A DNA stretch of 64,000 nucleotides from Rhodococcus sp. RD6.2 (GCF_001040705.1 NZ_CVQP01000001.1:178324-242323); one strand, 5' to 3'. Shown: positions 47,245-56,009, numbered from the stretch's first letter. Notes: generated by a model from the letters alone, not told the origin. Numbers and translations: made by a program.

Positions 47245-48048
47245 TCAGCGTCCACGACGCTGTTCGTCGAGGGCTCGCCGCGCCTCCTCGTGCAGGACCG
47301 AGACCAGTTCTGCTTCCAGAGCGACGAACTCGGGAGACGTCATCATGGACAGTTCCCTCGGCCGGGGCAGGTCGACGCGCACCTCGTGCCGCACGGTCGC
47401 GGGCCGAGCCGACAGCACGACCACTCGGTCGGACAGGTAGACGGCTTCGCGGATGTCGTGGGTGATCATCAGCACCATCCAGCGGTATCGCTGCCACACC
47501 TCCTGCAGCCACGTCTGCATCTCGGTGCGGGTCAGCGCGTCGAGGGCACCGAACGGCTCGTCCAGGAGCAATAGCTCGCGATCCTGCACGACGGTGCGCA
47601 GCAGGGCCGCGCGTTGGCGCATGCCGCCCGACAACTCGGCCGGGCGCGCGTCCTCGAAACCGGACAGTCCGAACACCGGGAACAGTGCGCGAGCACGCTC
47701 GCGGGCCTGTGCCTTCGGCACTCCCTGCACCTGAAGTCCCAGGACCGTGTTGTCGAGCACGGTGCGCCAGGGGAACAACAGGTCCTTCTGCGGCATGTAG
47801 GCGCAGTGCCCGGCGGTGTCGGCGCCGACCCGGACGCTGCCGGAGTCGGGGTGGTCGAGCCCGGCGAGCATCGCGAAGACGGTGCTCTTGCCGCATCCGC
47901 TGGGGCCGATGACGGAGACGAACTCGCCCGGCTCCGCGGTGAACGACACACCGCCGAGCACCGGTAGGTCGGGGCGATTGCGTCCGGGCTGCGGGAACGA
48001 CTTCGTGAGCGCGTCGACGACGAGGCGGTTGTCGTGGGTGCCGGTCAC
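47245..48048 (-). CDS. ABC transporter ATPase, HMP/thiamine-precursor uptake
   Basis: A 267-residue ATPase of the SsuB/TauB/ThiZ type. Walker A is IGPSGCGKSTVFAML, the Q-loop is MPQKDLLFPW, the ABC signature LSGGMRQRAALLR, Walker B LLLLDEPFGALD and the switch His is in MITHDIREAV. The GTG start overlaps the permease stop (GTGA). Fourth gene of a TPP-riboswitch operon, so it energises uptake of a thiamine precursor such as HMP or formylaminopyrimidine. Confidence 0.93.
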   Translation of the reverse strand: MTGTHDNRLVVDALTKSFPQPGRNRPDLPVLGGVSFTAEPGEFVSVIGPSGCGKSTVFAMLAGLDHPDSGSVRVGADTAGHCAYMPQKDLLFPWRTVLDNTVLGLQVQGVPKAQARERARALFPVFGLSGFEDARPAELSGGMRQRAALLRTVVQDRELLLLDEPFGALDALTRTEMQTWLQEVWQRYRWMVLMITHDIREAVYLSDRVVVLSARPATVRHEVRVDLPRPRELSMMTSPEFVALEAELVSVLHEEARRALDEQRRGR

Positions 48049-48848
48049 GTCGACCCCTCTACGCTCGTGCGTCCCCACGGCGCGACCAGACGCTCGATCG
48101 CGAAGGTCAGCAGGTACAGCGTGATGCTGACGAGTGCGGTCACGAGGACCGCCGCGAGGACGAGGTCGGTGCGGAACGAGTTCTTCTGCAGGCTCATGTA
48201 GATGCCGAGTCCCTCGCTGGCGCCGACGTATTCGGCGAACACGGCGCCGACGACGGCGTACGTGATGCCGATCCGGAGTGCGGTGAAGAAGCGGGGGAGC
48301 GCGGAGGGCAGTCGCGCGTAGCGGAACACCTGTGCGCGTGACGCGCCCATGCTCCGCAGCAGAGCGCCCGCGTCGCGGTCGGTGGCGGCGAACCCCTCGA
48401 TCAGACCGATCGCCATGGGGAAGAAGGTGACGAGTGCGATGACGAGGACCTTCGGCAGCAGTCCGAATCCGAACCAGATGATCATCAGCGGTGCGATCGC
48501 GATGATCGGCAGTGTCTGGGACACGACGAACAGCGGCACGAAGGCGCGCCGCAGCCAGGGGGAGAAGTCGACCACGATCGCGAGCGCCCAGGCCAGCGTG
48601 AGCGACACCGCGAAACCGATCAGCGTCACCTGAAGGGTCGCCGCGGCGTGGACGCCGATCTCGTTCCGGTGCGACCACCCCTGCTGGAGGACTCGCAGTG
48701 GAGACGGCAGCAGTTGTGGGCGGATCCCGCTGACGTCCACGTAGATCTGCCACACCGCGACGAGTACCGCGACCATGACGACGGACGGCACCGCCCAGCG
48801 GAGCGGGGAACCGCGCAGGGAGCCGCTACGGGCCGGTGAGGTAGTCAT
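48045..48848 (-). CDS. ABC transporter permease, HMP/thiamine-precursor uptake
   Basis: A 267-residue membrane protein with about six helices and the binding-protein-dependent permease EAA loop EGFAATDRDAGALLRSMGASRAQVFRYARLPSALP (conserved EAA---G region). Related to SsuC/ThiX. It overlaps the binding-protein gene at its start and the ATPase gene at its end, so all three subunits are made together. Confidence 0.93.
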   Translation of the reverse strand: MTTSPARSGSLRGSPLRWAVPSVVMVAVLVAVWQIYVDVSGIRPQLLPSPLRVLQQGWSHRNEIGVHAAATLQVTLIGFAVSLTLAWALAIVVDFSPWLRRAFVPLFVVSQTLPIIAIAPLMIIWFGFGLLPKVLVIALVTFFPMAIGLIEGFAATDRDAGALLRSMGASRAQVFRYARLPSALPRFFTALRIGITYAVVGAVFAEYVGASEGLGIYMSLQKNSFRTDLVLAAVLVTALVSITLYLLTFAIERLVAPWGRTSVEGST

Positions 48849-49848
48849 TGGTGAAGTACGCCGACCAGTCGGGTTCCTCGGTCAACGCTGCGCCGTCGGG
48901 GCCGGTGAGGAGCCCGCTTCGGTAGAGGAAGCCGGAGTTCGCGGCCCACTGCTCCGCGGTCTGGGTGCCCACTTTGCCGTCGGCGTCCTTCATGAACTCG
49001 GCGGCGAGCATCCGCTGGCTCTCGACCACCAGCGCCTCGTCGTTGAAGGCGCCGGGGTTGGCGTTGATGAGGTCCTGCGCCGCCTGGTCCGGATTGTCCG
49101 CGGCGAACTGGTAGCCGCGCTGAAGTGCCTGCACGAACTTCGCCGCCCGTTCCGGGTTGGCGCCCAGCCAGTCCTCGTTGGCATCGACGACGATGGCGTA
49201 GGCGTCCGGGAAACCGTAGTCGGTGTAGCGGAAGTACGTCATCGGTGTGCCGTGGTGCTCCGCCTCGATGCCCTCCCACGCGAGGTACGAGACCGTGAAG
49301 TCCGCCTTGCCGGAGTAGACGGCCTCGTACGCCGACGTTCCGAGCGTGACGGACGTGAACTCGCCTGTGCCGCCGTCGTTCCGGATCACCTGCTGGAGGG
49401 CTTCCTCCTCGCCGGGATCACCGAAGCCGGCGTAGGTCTTGCCGTCCAGATCCTTCGGGCGGGTGATGTCGGTGCGGTCCGCCTTCACGCCGATCCCCGT
49501 AGCCCAGTGCTGCAACGGTGCGAGCACGGACAGTGTGTGCGCACCGGACGCACGGGAGAACGTCGACGAATTATGGGTACTGATACCGAATTCGGCGTTG
49601 CCTGCGTCGACGACGGTGTCGACGGACGTGTTGTTGTACGGCAGTACCTCGACGTCGAGACCCGCGTCGGCGAAGTAGCCGCGCTGCTGCGCCACGAAGA
49701 ACCCGGTGTGGTTGGTGTTCGGCGTCCAGTCCAGCGCAAACCGGATGGTCTCGTCGGACCCGCTGTCCTGACCGCAGGCGGTCAGCGTCGTCAAAGCCAG
49801 TGCGGCGGCGGCAATCCCGGTGAGGGCGCGCCTCATGCGGCCGCTCAC
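48826..49848 (-). CDS. Substrate-binding lipoprotein, NMT1/THI5-like (ThiY type)
   Basis: A 340-residue exported lipoprotein. The signal peptide ends at lipobox LTAC (TTLTACGQDSG). The mature sequence ALDWTPNTNHTGFFVAQQRGYF is the hallmark of NMT1/THI5-like pyrimidine-binding proteins, and NNTSVDTVVDAGNAEFGIST lines the pocket. Start is a GTG overlapping the tenA stop (GTGA), or an ATG four codons later. The third gene pair confirms a complete importer under TPP control. Confidence 0.92.
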   Translation of the reverse strand: MSGRMRRALTGIAAAALALTTLTACGQDSGSDETIRFALDWTPNTNHTGFFVAQQRGYFADAGLDVEVLPYNNTSVDTVVDAGNAEFGISTHNSSTFSRASGAHTLSVLAPLQHWATGIGVKADRTDITRPKDLDGKTYAGFGDPGEEEALQQVIRNDGGTGEFTSVTLGTSAYEAVYSGKADFTVSYLAWEGIEAEHHGTPMTYFRYTDYGFPDAYAIVVDANEDWLGANPERAAKFVQALQRGYQFAADNPDQAAQDLINANPGAFNDEALVVESQRMLAAEFMKDADGKVGTQTAEQWAANSGFLYRSGLLTGPDGAALTEEPDWSAYFTNDYLTGP

Positions 49849-50555
49849 GACGCCGGCCAGGGCTGGGTGTTCAGGGCGGTGTCCCAGAACAGGAGCTCGT
49901 ACCGCGTCGCGACAGTGAACGCGGTGACCATCGCCTCCCGCTCCGCCTCGCCGGCGACCTCGGCCGCGGCGTCGACCAGCGACCGCGCGGTCGCCGCGGA
50001 CTGCTGGAACTCCTCGGCGTCATAGGTCGTGACCCACTGGGCGTACGGGTGCCCCGGATCTGCCGCGAGCACCTCCGCGGCGCTCGCGGCCAGACCACGT
50101 CCCACGTCGGCGTAGATCCAGAAACACGGCAGCGCCGCCGCCGCGCCGACCGCGTACGGCTGCGTGGCCGCGGTTGCGATCAGGTACGACACGTAGCCGA
50201 GGCACGCCTGCGACGGTTCCGGCTCACCGGCGCGCGGCGGCAGCAGGCCCCCGTCGAGCAGATCCGCGTGCAGGGCCGTTTCCACGGTGGCCGCAGCCGC
50301 GGACGAGTTCGCCCAGAACGCCGCGGTCTGCGGGTCAGGCGACTTCGACGCGAGGATGGCCAAGGCCTTCGAGTATCCGGCGAGGTACAGCGAATCCTGC
50401 TCGACGTAGGTGCGGAACACCTCGAGCGGCAGCGTGCCGTCGCCGAGACGGCGCAGAAACTCGAGGTCGTCGATCGCGACCCGCAGGGTCTTCGTCCGAT
50501 CCCAGAGGTACTCGGTGAAGCCTCCCGATTCGGTGACAGGCGCGCGCAAAACCAT
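49845..50555 (-). CDS. tenA: TenA-family aminopyrimidine aminohydrolase/thiaminase II
   Basis: A 236-residue enzyme of thiamine salvage that hydrolyses aminopyrimidine products of degraded thiamine to HMP. The catalytic Cys144 (AALPCFWIYADVG), the early EQDSLYLAGYSKAL helix and the C-terminal Glu in TRYELLFWDTAL are present. The start ATG lies within the base of the TPP riboswitch, so its translation is likely blocked when TPP is bound. First gene of the operon with the ABC importer. Confidence 0.94.
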   Translation of the reverse strand: MVLRAPVTESGGFTEYLWDRTKTLRVAIDDLEFLRRLGDGTLPLEVFRTYVEQDSLYLAGYSKALAILASKSPDPQTAAFWANSSAAAATVETALHADLLDGGLLPPRAGEPEPSQACLGYVSYLIATAATQPYAVGAAAALPCFWIYADVGRGLAASAAEVLAADPGHPYAQWVTTYDAEEFQQSAATARSLVDAAAEVAGEAEREAMVTAFTVATRYELLFWDTALNTQPWPAS

Positions 50556-50633
50556 GACATCCCTTCGTCAGCATTACCTGGACAGGTTCTCGGGTCTCAT
50601 CTCAGCCCCGCGTTCGCGGAGCACCCCGTGTCA
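50555..50633 (-). ncRNA. TPP riboswitch controlling tenA and the importer
   Basis: Minus strand: ACGGGGTGCT, GGCTGAGATGAGACCC, GAACCTG, GGTAATGC and GAAGGGA follow in the canonical Thi-box order. P1 can form between TGACA (50633-50629) and TGTCA (50559-50555), which includes the A of the tenA start codon; the GAAGGGA (50566-50560) is both aptamer 3' strand and the only ribosome site. TPP binding should hide ribosome site and start together. The 240 bp between this and the chorismate mutase gene hold nothing else recognisable. Confidence 0.95.
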
Positions 50634-50874
50634 GAACACCGACGACGGTATCAGCACCTGATCGGGCGGCCGGAGGGGCTGTGCCAGGGAATGCGGCCAC
50701 CTCGGGTTCCTCGGTCCCCTCGGACGCCGATCACCCGAACGAAGTCACGACGACACGTCGTCGGTGCAGCCGTTGTCGGTGGGAAAGGGTAGGCCGGGAC
50801 GCCGAGGGGCACTCGAGGCCGCGGCAAAGTAGATCCACCGGCTCCGCCCGGATTGTGGGTCTGCCGGTCCCGGC

Positions 50875-51180
50875 TCAGCGACCGAGCGGGCCGCGGCCGA
50901 GGCGCAGCAGCAGCATCGCGAGGGTATGACCCTCCTGGCCGAGCTCGCCGAAACGCTCGAGGACCTTCATCTCCCGGCTGTGCACGAGGCGGGGGCCGCC
51001 GGACGCCATGCGGGTGCGGCCGATGATCTGTGACACCTCGCTGCGGCGCTTGATCGCCGCGAGGATCTCGGCGTCGAGCCGGTCGATCTCCTTGCGGAGT
51101 GCGTCGATCTCGGCCTCGGTGGTCGGGATCTCGGTGGTGGGGACGTCGCCGTTCGAACCTGCGTCGTTCGCCGCGTTCAT
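50875..51180 (-). CDS. Chorismate mutase, AroQ class (Rv0948c-like)
   Basis: A 101-residue all-helical enzyme converting chorismate to prephenate, the branch to Phe and Tyr. EAEIDALRKEIDRLDAEILAAIKRRSEVSQIIGRTRMASGG carries the catalytic Arg/Lys of AroQ helix 1 (landmark only), followed by HSREMKVLERF and a C-terminal LLLRLGRGPLGR, which is the conserved ending of the short mycobacterial cytosolic enzyme that is activated by complex formation with DAHP synthase. The ATG has GAGGAG upstream. A leader peptide and terminator precede it (see 51299-51370). Confidence 0.92.
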   Translation of the reverse strand: MNAANDAGSNGDVPTTEIPTTEAEIDALRKEIDRLDAEILAAIKRRSEVSQIIGRTRMASGGPRLVHSREMKVLERFGELGQEGHTLAMLLLRLGRGPLGR

Positions 51181-51247
51181 GTTTTCTCCTCGTGTCACAC
51201 ACTGGATCGTCGTCGGCCCCGCCGGTCGTTACCCGATCCAGGCGTTT

Positions 51248-51291
51248 CACGAAAAAGCCCCGGATCGCTTTAGCGGACCGCGGGGCTCGTG
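51248..51291 (-). terminator. Intrinsic terminator (attenuator) before chorismate mutase
   Basis: On the minus-strand RNA, CACG plus AGCCCCG pair with CGGGGCU plus CGUG, with an inner GG-CGC/GCG-CC helix and a UUUUU tract after the main stem. It lies between the leader peptide stop and the chorismate mutase ribosome site, so it would stop transcription before the gene. Confidence 0.85.
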
Positions 51292-51298
51292 GGGGTGT

Positions 51299-51370
51299 TC
51301 AGGCCACGGGCACCGGAGTCCGGTACCCGTAGAAAAATCGCCAGTGGTGGCGATCGAAGGCGCTGAGCAT
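51299..51370 (-). CDS. Aromatic leader peptide of chorismate mutase gene
   Basis: A 23-residue frame (ATG 51370, TGA 51299-51301) whose centre reads HHWRFFYGY: one Trp, two Phe and two Tyr in seven codons, plus an earlier Phe. A hairpin covers the HHW codons (51337-51354, ATCGCCA and TGGCGAT), a second one follows (51308-51328), and an intrinsic terminator lies just after the stop. This is the layout of a transcription-attenuation leader. The ribosome site is weak (GGGG 5 nt upstream). No protein function is expected; it would act by ribosome stalling. Confidence 0.75.
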   Translation of the reverse strand: MLSAFDRHHWRFFYGYRTPVPVA

Positions 51371-51447
51371 GGCCCCATTTTGCCATGCGTGAGGGGGTGC
51401 GCCCGGTTGGGGTGCGGGCGGCGGACCCCGATGTCGGCGCCCGGCGG

Positions 51448-51453
51448 TAGCGT
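51448..51453 (+). promoter_or_regulatory. -10 box of leaderless pcrA
   Basis: TAGCGT, 9 nt before the ATG at 51463; no ribosome site. Confidence 0.5.
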
Positions 51454-51462
51454 GGACGGGCA

Positions 51463-53928
51463 ATGAACACATTCTCCGCTGCAGCCCAGGCCGGCCACCG
51501 CACATCCACCGCGGATCTCCTCGACGGACTGAACCCGCAACAGCGGGAGGCTGTCGTCCACACGGGGTCGCCGCTGCTGATCGTGGCGGGCGCCGGGTCG
51601 GGCAAGACCGCCGTCCTAACCCGCCGCATCGCCTACCTGCTCGCCGAACGAGATGCCACGCCGAGTCAGATCCTGGCGATCACGTTCACGAACAAGGCGG
51701 CCGCGGAGATGCGTGAACGCGTCTCCCAGCTGGTCGGTCCGCGCGGCGGGAACATGTGGGTGGCGACGTTCCACTCGACGTGTGTGCGAATCCTGCGCAT
51801 GCAGGCGGCGTTGCTGCCCGGCCTGAACTCGAACTTCACCATCTACGACGCGGACGACTCGCGCCGGCTGCTGACGATGATCTCGAAGGACCTCGAGATC
51901 GACCAGAAGAAGTACTCGGCTCGGCTGCTGGCCACGCACATCTCGAACCTGAAGAACGAGCTGATCGGCCCGGAGCAGGCGGCCGAGGACGCCGACCGCG
52001 ACACCAACGAGGTGGTTCGGCTGGTCGCGCGGGTGTACGGGCACTATCAGGCGCGACTGCGGGCAGCGAACGCCCTCGACTTCGACGACCTGATCGGCGA
52101 GACCGTCGCGGTCCTGCAGCGGCACCCGCAGGTCGCCGAGTACTACCGGCGCCGCTTCCGGCACGTCCTCGTCGACGAATACCAGGACACCAACCACGCC
52201 CAGTACGTGCTCGTGCGCACCCTCGTCGGAGAGGAGGGAGCAGGCCATGTGCCGCCATCGGAGCTGTGTGTCGTCGGTGACGCGGACCAGTCGATCTACG
52301 CGTTCCGCGGTGCGACCATCCGCAACATCGAGGAGTTCGAGCGCGACTACCCGCAGGCGCGGACGATCCTCCTCGAACAGAACTACCGCTCCACCCAGAA
52401 CATCCTGACGGCCGCCAACGCCGTCATCTCCCGCAACACCGGACGCCGCGACAAGAAACTGTGGACGGACTCCGGCGAGGGCGAACTGATCATCGGGTAC
52501 GTCGCCGACAACGAGCACGACGAGGCGTCGTTCGTGGCGTCCGAGATCGACCGGCTCGTCGACGCCGGGGACGCGAAGTTCGGGGACGTCGCCGTCTTCT
52601 ACCGGACGAACAACTCCTCCCGCGCGCTGGAAGAGGTGTTCATCCGCCTCGGGTTGCCGTACAAAGTGGTCGGCGGGGTCCGGTTCTACGAGCGCAAGGA
52701 GGTACGTGACGTCGTCGCGTACCTGCGGGTGCTGGAGAACCCCGACGACACGGTCAGCCTGCGCCGCATCCTCAACACCCCGCGCCGCGGCATCGGTGAC
52801 CGCGCGGAGGCGTGCGTGTCCGTGCACGCCGAGCGGCGGGGCATCGGTTTCGCCGCGGCCCTGCGTGACGCCGCCGCGGGCACCGTTCCGCTGCTGAACA
52901 CCCGCTCGCAGAAGGCGATCGTCGCGTTCGTCGAGATGATGGACGAGATCCGGGACGGCATGCAGCCCGACGACGCCGGACTGATCGACATCGGTGACGT
53001 CGTCGAGTCGGTACTCGACAAGACCCGCTACCGGGCGGAGCTCGAGGCCAGCAGCGACCCGCAGGACGGCGCCCGGCTCGACAACCTCAACGAACTGGTC
53101 AGCGTCGCACGCGAATTCAGCTCCGACGCCCGGAACGCCGCCGGTATCGAGTCCGAGATCGACGAGGCACTCGAAGGGGCGCTCGCGGCGGCGGGCGAGG
53201 ACGATCCCGCGCTCGGTGACGGCGAACCCGATCCGGGTTCGCTGGCCGCGTTCCTCGAACGGGTGTCGCTGGTCGCGGACTCCGACCAACTTCCCGACAA
53301 CGGCGACGGCGTGGTCACGATGATGACGCTGCACACCGCGAAGGGCCTCGAATTCCCCGTCGTCTTCGTCACCGGCTGGGAGGACGGTCAGTTCCCGCAC
53401 ATGCGGGCCCTCGGCGATCCCGCGGAGTTGTCCGAGGAGCGACGCCTCGCGTACGTCGGCATCACCCGGGCACGGCAGCGGCTGTACGTCTCGCGTGCCG
53501 TGCTCCGCTCAGCGTGGGGGCAGCCGATCACCAATCCGGAATCACGATTCCTGCAGGAGATTCCGCAGCACCTCATCGACTGGCGTCGGGAGGACCCCGG
53601 ACCGGGTATGGGCGGTGCGATCGGCGGCGGCCGGTTCCGCGGCGGACAGGGCTACGGCGGCGGCTACGGCGGCGGCGGTGGTTTCGGTGGCGGCGGCTAC
53701 GGGGGCCGGGAGAAGGCAGAAGCGGCACCGAGTTTCGGCGCAGCACGGCCGCGCAACAACCACCTCGTGCTCGCGGTCGGCGACCGGGTCAGTCACGACA
53801 AGTACGGCCTCGGCACCGTCCTGGAGACGAAGGGCGCAGGCCCGACGGCAACGGTGACCGTGGACTTCGGGTCCGCGGGCAAGGTGCGCCTGATGCTCAT
53901 CGGCGGCGTACCGATGGTCAAACTCTGA
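51463..53928 (+). CDS. pcrA: ATP-dependent DNA helicase PcrA/UvrD1
   Basis: An 821-residue SF1A 3'-5' helicase. Motif I is AGAGSGKTAVL (42-52), Ia ITFTNKAAAEMRERV, II VDEYQDTNHAQY, III GDADQSIYAFRGA, IV LEQNYRSTQNIL, V MTLHTAKGLEFPVVF and VI ERRLAYVGITRARQRLY. A glycine-rich linker at about 716-745 is followed by a Tudor-like C-terminal domain (VGDRVSHDKYGLGTVLE), which in PcrA/UvrD binds RNA polymerase. Full length. Acts in nucleotide excision repair and clearing of replication blocks. Probably leaderless. Confidence 0.97.
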   Translation: MNTFSAAAQAGHRTSTADLLDGLNPQQREAVVHTGSPLLIVAGAGSGKTAVLTRRIAYLLAERDATPSQILAITFTNKAAAEMRERVSQLVGPRGGNMWVATFHSTCVRILRMQAALLPGLNSNFTIYDADDSRRLLTMISKDLEIDQKKYSARLLATHISNLKNELIGPEQAAEDADRDTNEVVRLVARVYGHYQARLRAANALDFDDLIGETVAVLQRHPQVAEYYRRRFRHVLVDEYQDTNHAQYVLVRTLVGEEGAGHVPPSELCVVGDADQSIYAFRGATIRNIEEFERDYPQARTILLEQNYRSTQNILTAANAVISRNTGRRDKKLWTDSGEGELIIGYVADNEHDEASFVASEIDRLVDAGDAKFGDVAVFYRTNNSSRALEEVFIRLGLPYKVVGGVRFYERKEVRDVVAYLRVLENPDDTVSLRRILNTPRRGIGDRAEACVSVHAERRGIGFAAALRDAAAGTVPLLNTRSQKAIVAFVEMMDEIRDGMQPDDAGLIDIGDVVESVLDKTRYRAELEASSDPQDGARLDNLNELVSVAREFSSDARNAAGIESEIDEALEGALAAAGEDDPALGDGEPDPGSLAAFLERVSLVADSDQLPDNGDGVVTMMTLHTAKGLEFPVVFVTGWEDGQFPHMRALGDPAELSEERRLAYVGITRARQRLYVSRAVLRSAWGQPITNPESRFLQEIPQHLIDWRREDPGPGMGGAIGGGRFRGGQGYGGGYGGGGGFGGGGYGGREKAEAAPSFGAARPRNNHLVLAVGDRVSHDKYGLGTVLETKGAGPTATVTVDFGSAGKVRLMLIGGVPMVKL

Positions 53929-53977
53929 CGGCTTGCCGTCGGGTCAAGCTCTGACGACCCACCCTCAGGGTGTGGGA
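53927..53977. terminator. Hairpins between convergent pcrA and response regulator genes
   Basis: GACGG-CTTG-CCGTC (53927-53940) overlaps the pcrA stop and CCCACCCT/AGGGTGTGGG (53959-53977) overlaps the response regulator stop. A short duplicated GTCAA(A/G)CTCTGACG lies between. No U tracts, so this is a compact but uncertain terminator region. Confidence 0.4.
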
Positions 53978-54633
53978 GCGCCGGGGGTCACGATGCCGTG
54001 GTCGAACGCGTACACGATGGCGGCGGCGCGGTCGCGCAGGTCGAGTTTGACGAAGATGTGGCCGACGTGCGACTTCACCGTCACCTCGGAAATCCCCAGG
54101 TCGAGTGCGATCTCACGGTTCGTGAGACCGCGGGCGATCCGGACGAGCACGTCGGCCTCCCGCGCGGTCAACTCGCCCGGTGCCTCGCGCCGGGGGGTCG
54201 CCGCGGACCGGTAGGCGGTGAGCACGCGTCCCGTCACCGCCGGGTCGAGGCACGATCCTCCGGCCGCCACGGTGCGGACCGCGCGAATCAGGTCCTCGGC
54301 AGCCGAGTCCTTCAGGACGAAACCCGCCGCCCCGGCACGCAGCGACCCCGAGAGTAGTTCGTCGTCGTCGAAGGTCGTGAGCACCAACACGGGCGGATGG
54401 TCGCCCCGGGACGCCAGGTTGCGCGTTGCGGTGATCCCGTCGACCCGCTTCATCCGCAGATCCATCAGCACCACGTCGGGGCGGTGCTCGTCGACGGCTG
54501 TGGGCACCTCGTCGCCGTCGGAACACTCGGCGACGATCGAGAAGCCATCCTTGCGGCGCAAGATCCGGCGCAGTCCCGACCGCACCAGCTCCTGGTCGTC
54601 GACGAGCAGTACCCGCACGTCGGGCGCCGTCAC
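53965..54633 (-). CDS. NarL/FixJ-family response regulator
   Basis: A 222-residue regulator. Receiver domain with the acidic pair VDDQ at 11-14 and phospho-acceptor Asp58 (VVLMDLRM), conserved Lys in FVLKDSA; C-terminal LuxR-type helix-turn-helix LTAREADVLVRIARGLTNREIA and VTVKSHVGHIFVKLDLRDR. The GTG at 54633 overlaps the kinase stop (GTGA), so the two-component pair is coupled. Its likely targets are itself and the divergent ABC exporter, because a palindrome lies in the promoter region between them. Confidence 0.94.
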   Translation of the reverse strand: MTAPDVRVLLVDDQELVRSGLRRILRRKDGFSIVAECSDGDEVPTAVDEHRPDVVLMDLRMKRVDGITATRNLASRGDHPPVLVLTTFDDDELLSGSLRAGAAGFVLKDSAAEDLIRAVRTVAAGGSCLDPAVTGRVLTAYRSAATPRREAPGELTAREADVLVRIARGLTNREIALDLGISEVTVKSHVGHIFVKLDLRDRAAAIVYAFDHGIVTPGAPTP

Positions 54634-55838
54634 GACATACCCGGGAGGATGCGCAGGAACGCCGGCCGACACGATCCGCCCGGCAACGGAACCCGGGCTC
54701 GCACCGACCAGCCGTCACGGTCGGGGCCCGCCCGGAGGTCGCCGCCGAGCAACGCGGCGCGCTCGCGCATGCCCCGCAGTCCCGTCCCCGGTGGCCCCTT
54801 CGTGCGCCCCGGAGTCGTGGCCAGGCGGTTGCGGACCTCGACGGTGACGGCATCCGGCGCGATCGCAACCCGGACCGCTGCTGCCGTTCCAGGCGAATGC
54901 TTGACGACATTCGCCAGCGACTCCTGCGAGATCCGGTAGACGCCGAGACCGGTCGCCGGGCTCACGGAATCGAGGTCACCGGTCATCTCGAAGTCGACGG
55001 GCAGGCCGACCCGGCGGAAGTCGTCGATCAGCTCCGGGACGTCGGCGATGCCGGGCTCCGGTCGGTGCGCGGACGGTCCGGAACCGAGCAGTCCCACCGT
55101 CCGGCGGATGTCCGCCATCGCCTGCCTGCCGAGCCGTTCGGCGTCGGTGAGCGCGTCGACGGCCTCGTCGACGTCGCGGTCCTGTTCGAGCGCGCGCCGC
55201 GCCGCCGTCGTGTGGAGCAGGGTGATGCTCAGCGAGTGCGCGATCACGTCGTGGACTTCGCGCGCGATCCGCTGCCGCTCCTCCGTCGCGGACTGCTCCG
55301 CCGCAGTGGCCCGGGCCGCCCGCTCCTGGTGCAGGAGGCGCAGCTGGACCTGCATGAGCCTGCCGATGATCCAGCCGAGCGCGATGATCAGGGCGTACAG
55401 CCAGGCGGCGCCACCGAGCGGCCCCAGTGCGGCGAAGGCCAGCGGCACCGCCAGGGACGCGGCCAGGGTCGTCAGGCTCACCGCGAGGCCGGACGTCGCC
55501 GCGACCTCGCCCACCATCATCACCAGCAGGAGCGGGGCGAAGTCGAACTGGGTCGCAGGAGGATCCAGCATCAGCAGCGACGTCGCCGCGATCACGACCG
55601 CGGCCAGCACCGGCCGCGGGACCAGTGCGCCGGTGCGGACCATGTCGGCGATCATCGGGGCGACCGAGGCGATCACCCCGAGCAGAAGCGGCCAGCCAGG
55701 CGGGACGAACGCGTCCCGCTGCGCGACCGCGACGACGGCAATGACGCACGTCGCGACGTGCTCGAAGACGGGCACCCCGACGGGATAGTCGTATCCGCTC
55801 GCCGCCAGCCGCTGGCGGAAGAACTCCGTTACCGGCAC
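54630..55838 (-). CDS. NarX/DesK-type sensor histidine kinase
   Basis: About 402 residues with five or six membrane helices in the first 165, a short coiled linker, then HisKA_3 dimerisation with ERQRIAREVHDVIAHSLS (His196), and an HATPase with SQESLANVVKHSPGTA and GTGLRGMRERAALLGGDL. Such kinases sense the membrane itself and often pair with ABC exporters for antibiotics. Start: GTG at 55838 with TACGCT 6 nt upstream fits a leaderless mRNA; a longer start at 55895 lies inside a palindrome and is less likely. Confidence 0.9.
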   Translation of the reverse strand: MPVTEFFRQRLAASGYDYPVGVPVFEHVATCVIAVVAVAQRDAFVPPGWPLLLGVIASVAPMIADMVRTGALVPRPVLAAVVIAATSLLMLDPPATQFDFAPLLLVMMVGEVAATSGLAVSLTTLAASLAVPLAFAALGPLGGAAWLYALIIALGWIIGRLMQVQLRLLHQERAARATAAEQSATEERQRIAREVHDVIAHSLSITLLHTTAARRALEQDRDVDEAVDALTDAERLGRQAMADIRRTVGLLGSGPSAHRPEPGIADVPELIDDFRRVGLPVDFEMTGDLDSVSPATGLGVYRISQESLANVVKHSPGTAAAVRVAIAPDAVTVEVRNRLATTPGRTKGPPGTGLRGMRERAALLGGDLRAGPDRDGWSVRARVPLPGGSCRPAFLRILPGMS

Positions 55839-55844
55839 AGGGTC

Positions 55845-55850
55845 AGCGTA
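55845..55850 (-). promoter_or_regulatory. -10 box of leaderless kinase gene
   Basis: Minus-strand TACGCT, then GACCCT, then GTG at 55838. Confidence 0.5.
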
Positions 55851-55894
55851 AACGGGGGTAGGCGGCGGCGCATCCACCCATGACCGGACCTGCA

Positions 55895-55914
55895 TCTCCT
55901 ACTGCGGTAGGAGA
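55895..55914. promoter_or_regulatory. Palindrome between kinase and exporter operons
   Basis: TCTCCTAC-TGCG-GTAGGAGA, perfect 8-bp arms. About 45 bp upstream of the kinase -10 box and about 95 bp before the exporter operon start, a natural place for the NarL-type regulator to act on both directions. Confidence 0.65.
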
Positions 55915-56009
55915 CGAGATCCCGACTCCGGCACGGCGACGGGACGCGTCGGTTTTCCTAGGTTTGGTTCCACGATGCAGTCACGTCACCACGGCTAGGG
56001 GGCCGAGAG

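Noticed and set aside
47043-47255. Small minus-strand gene between the LysR and ATPase genes
   Set aside because: It overlaps the end of the ATPase gene, has no ribosome site and no recognisable domain; at best a fragment.
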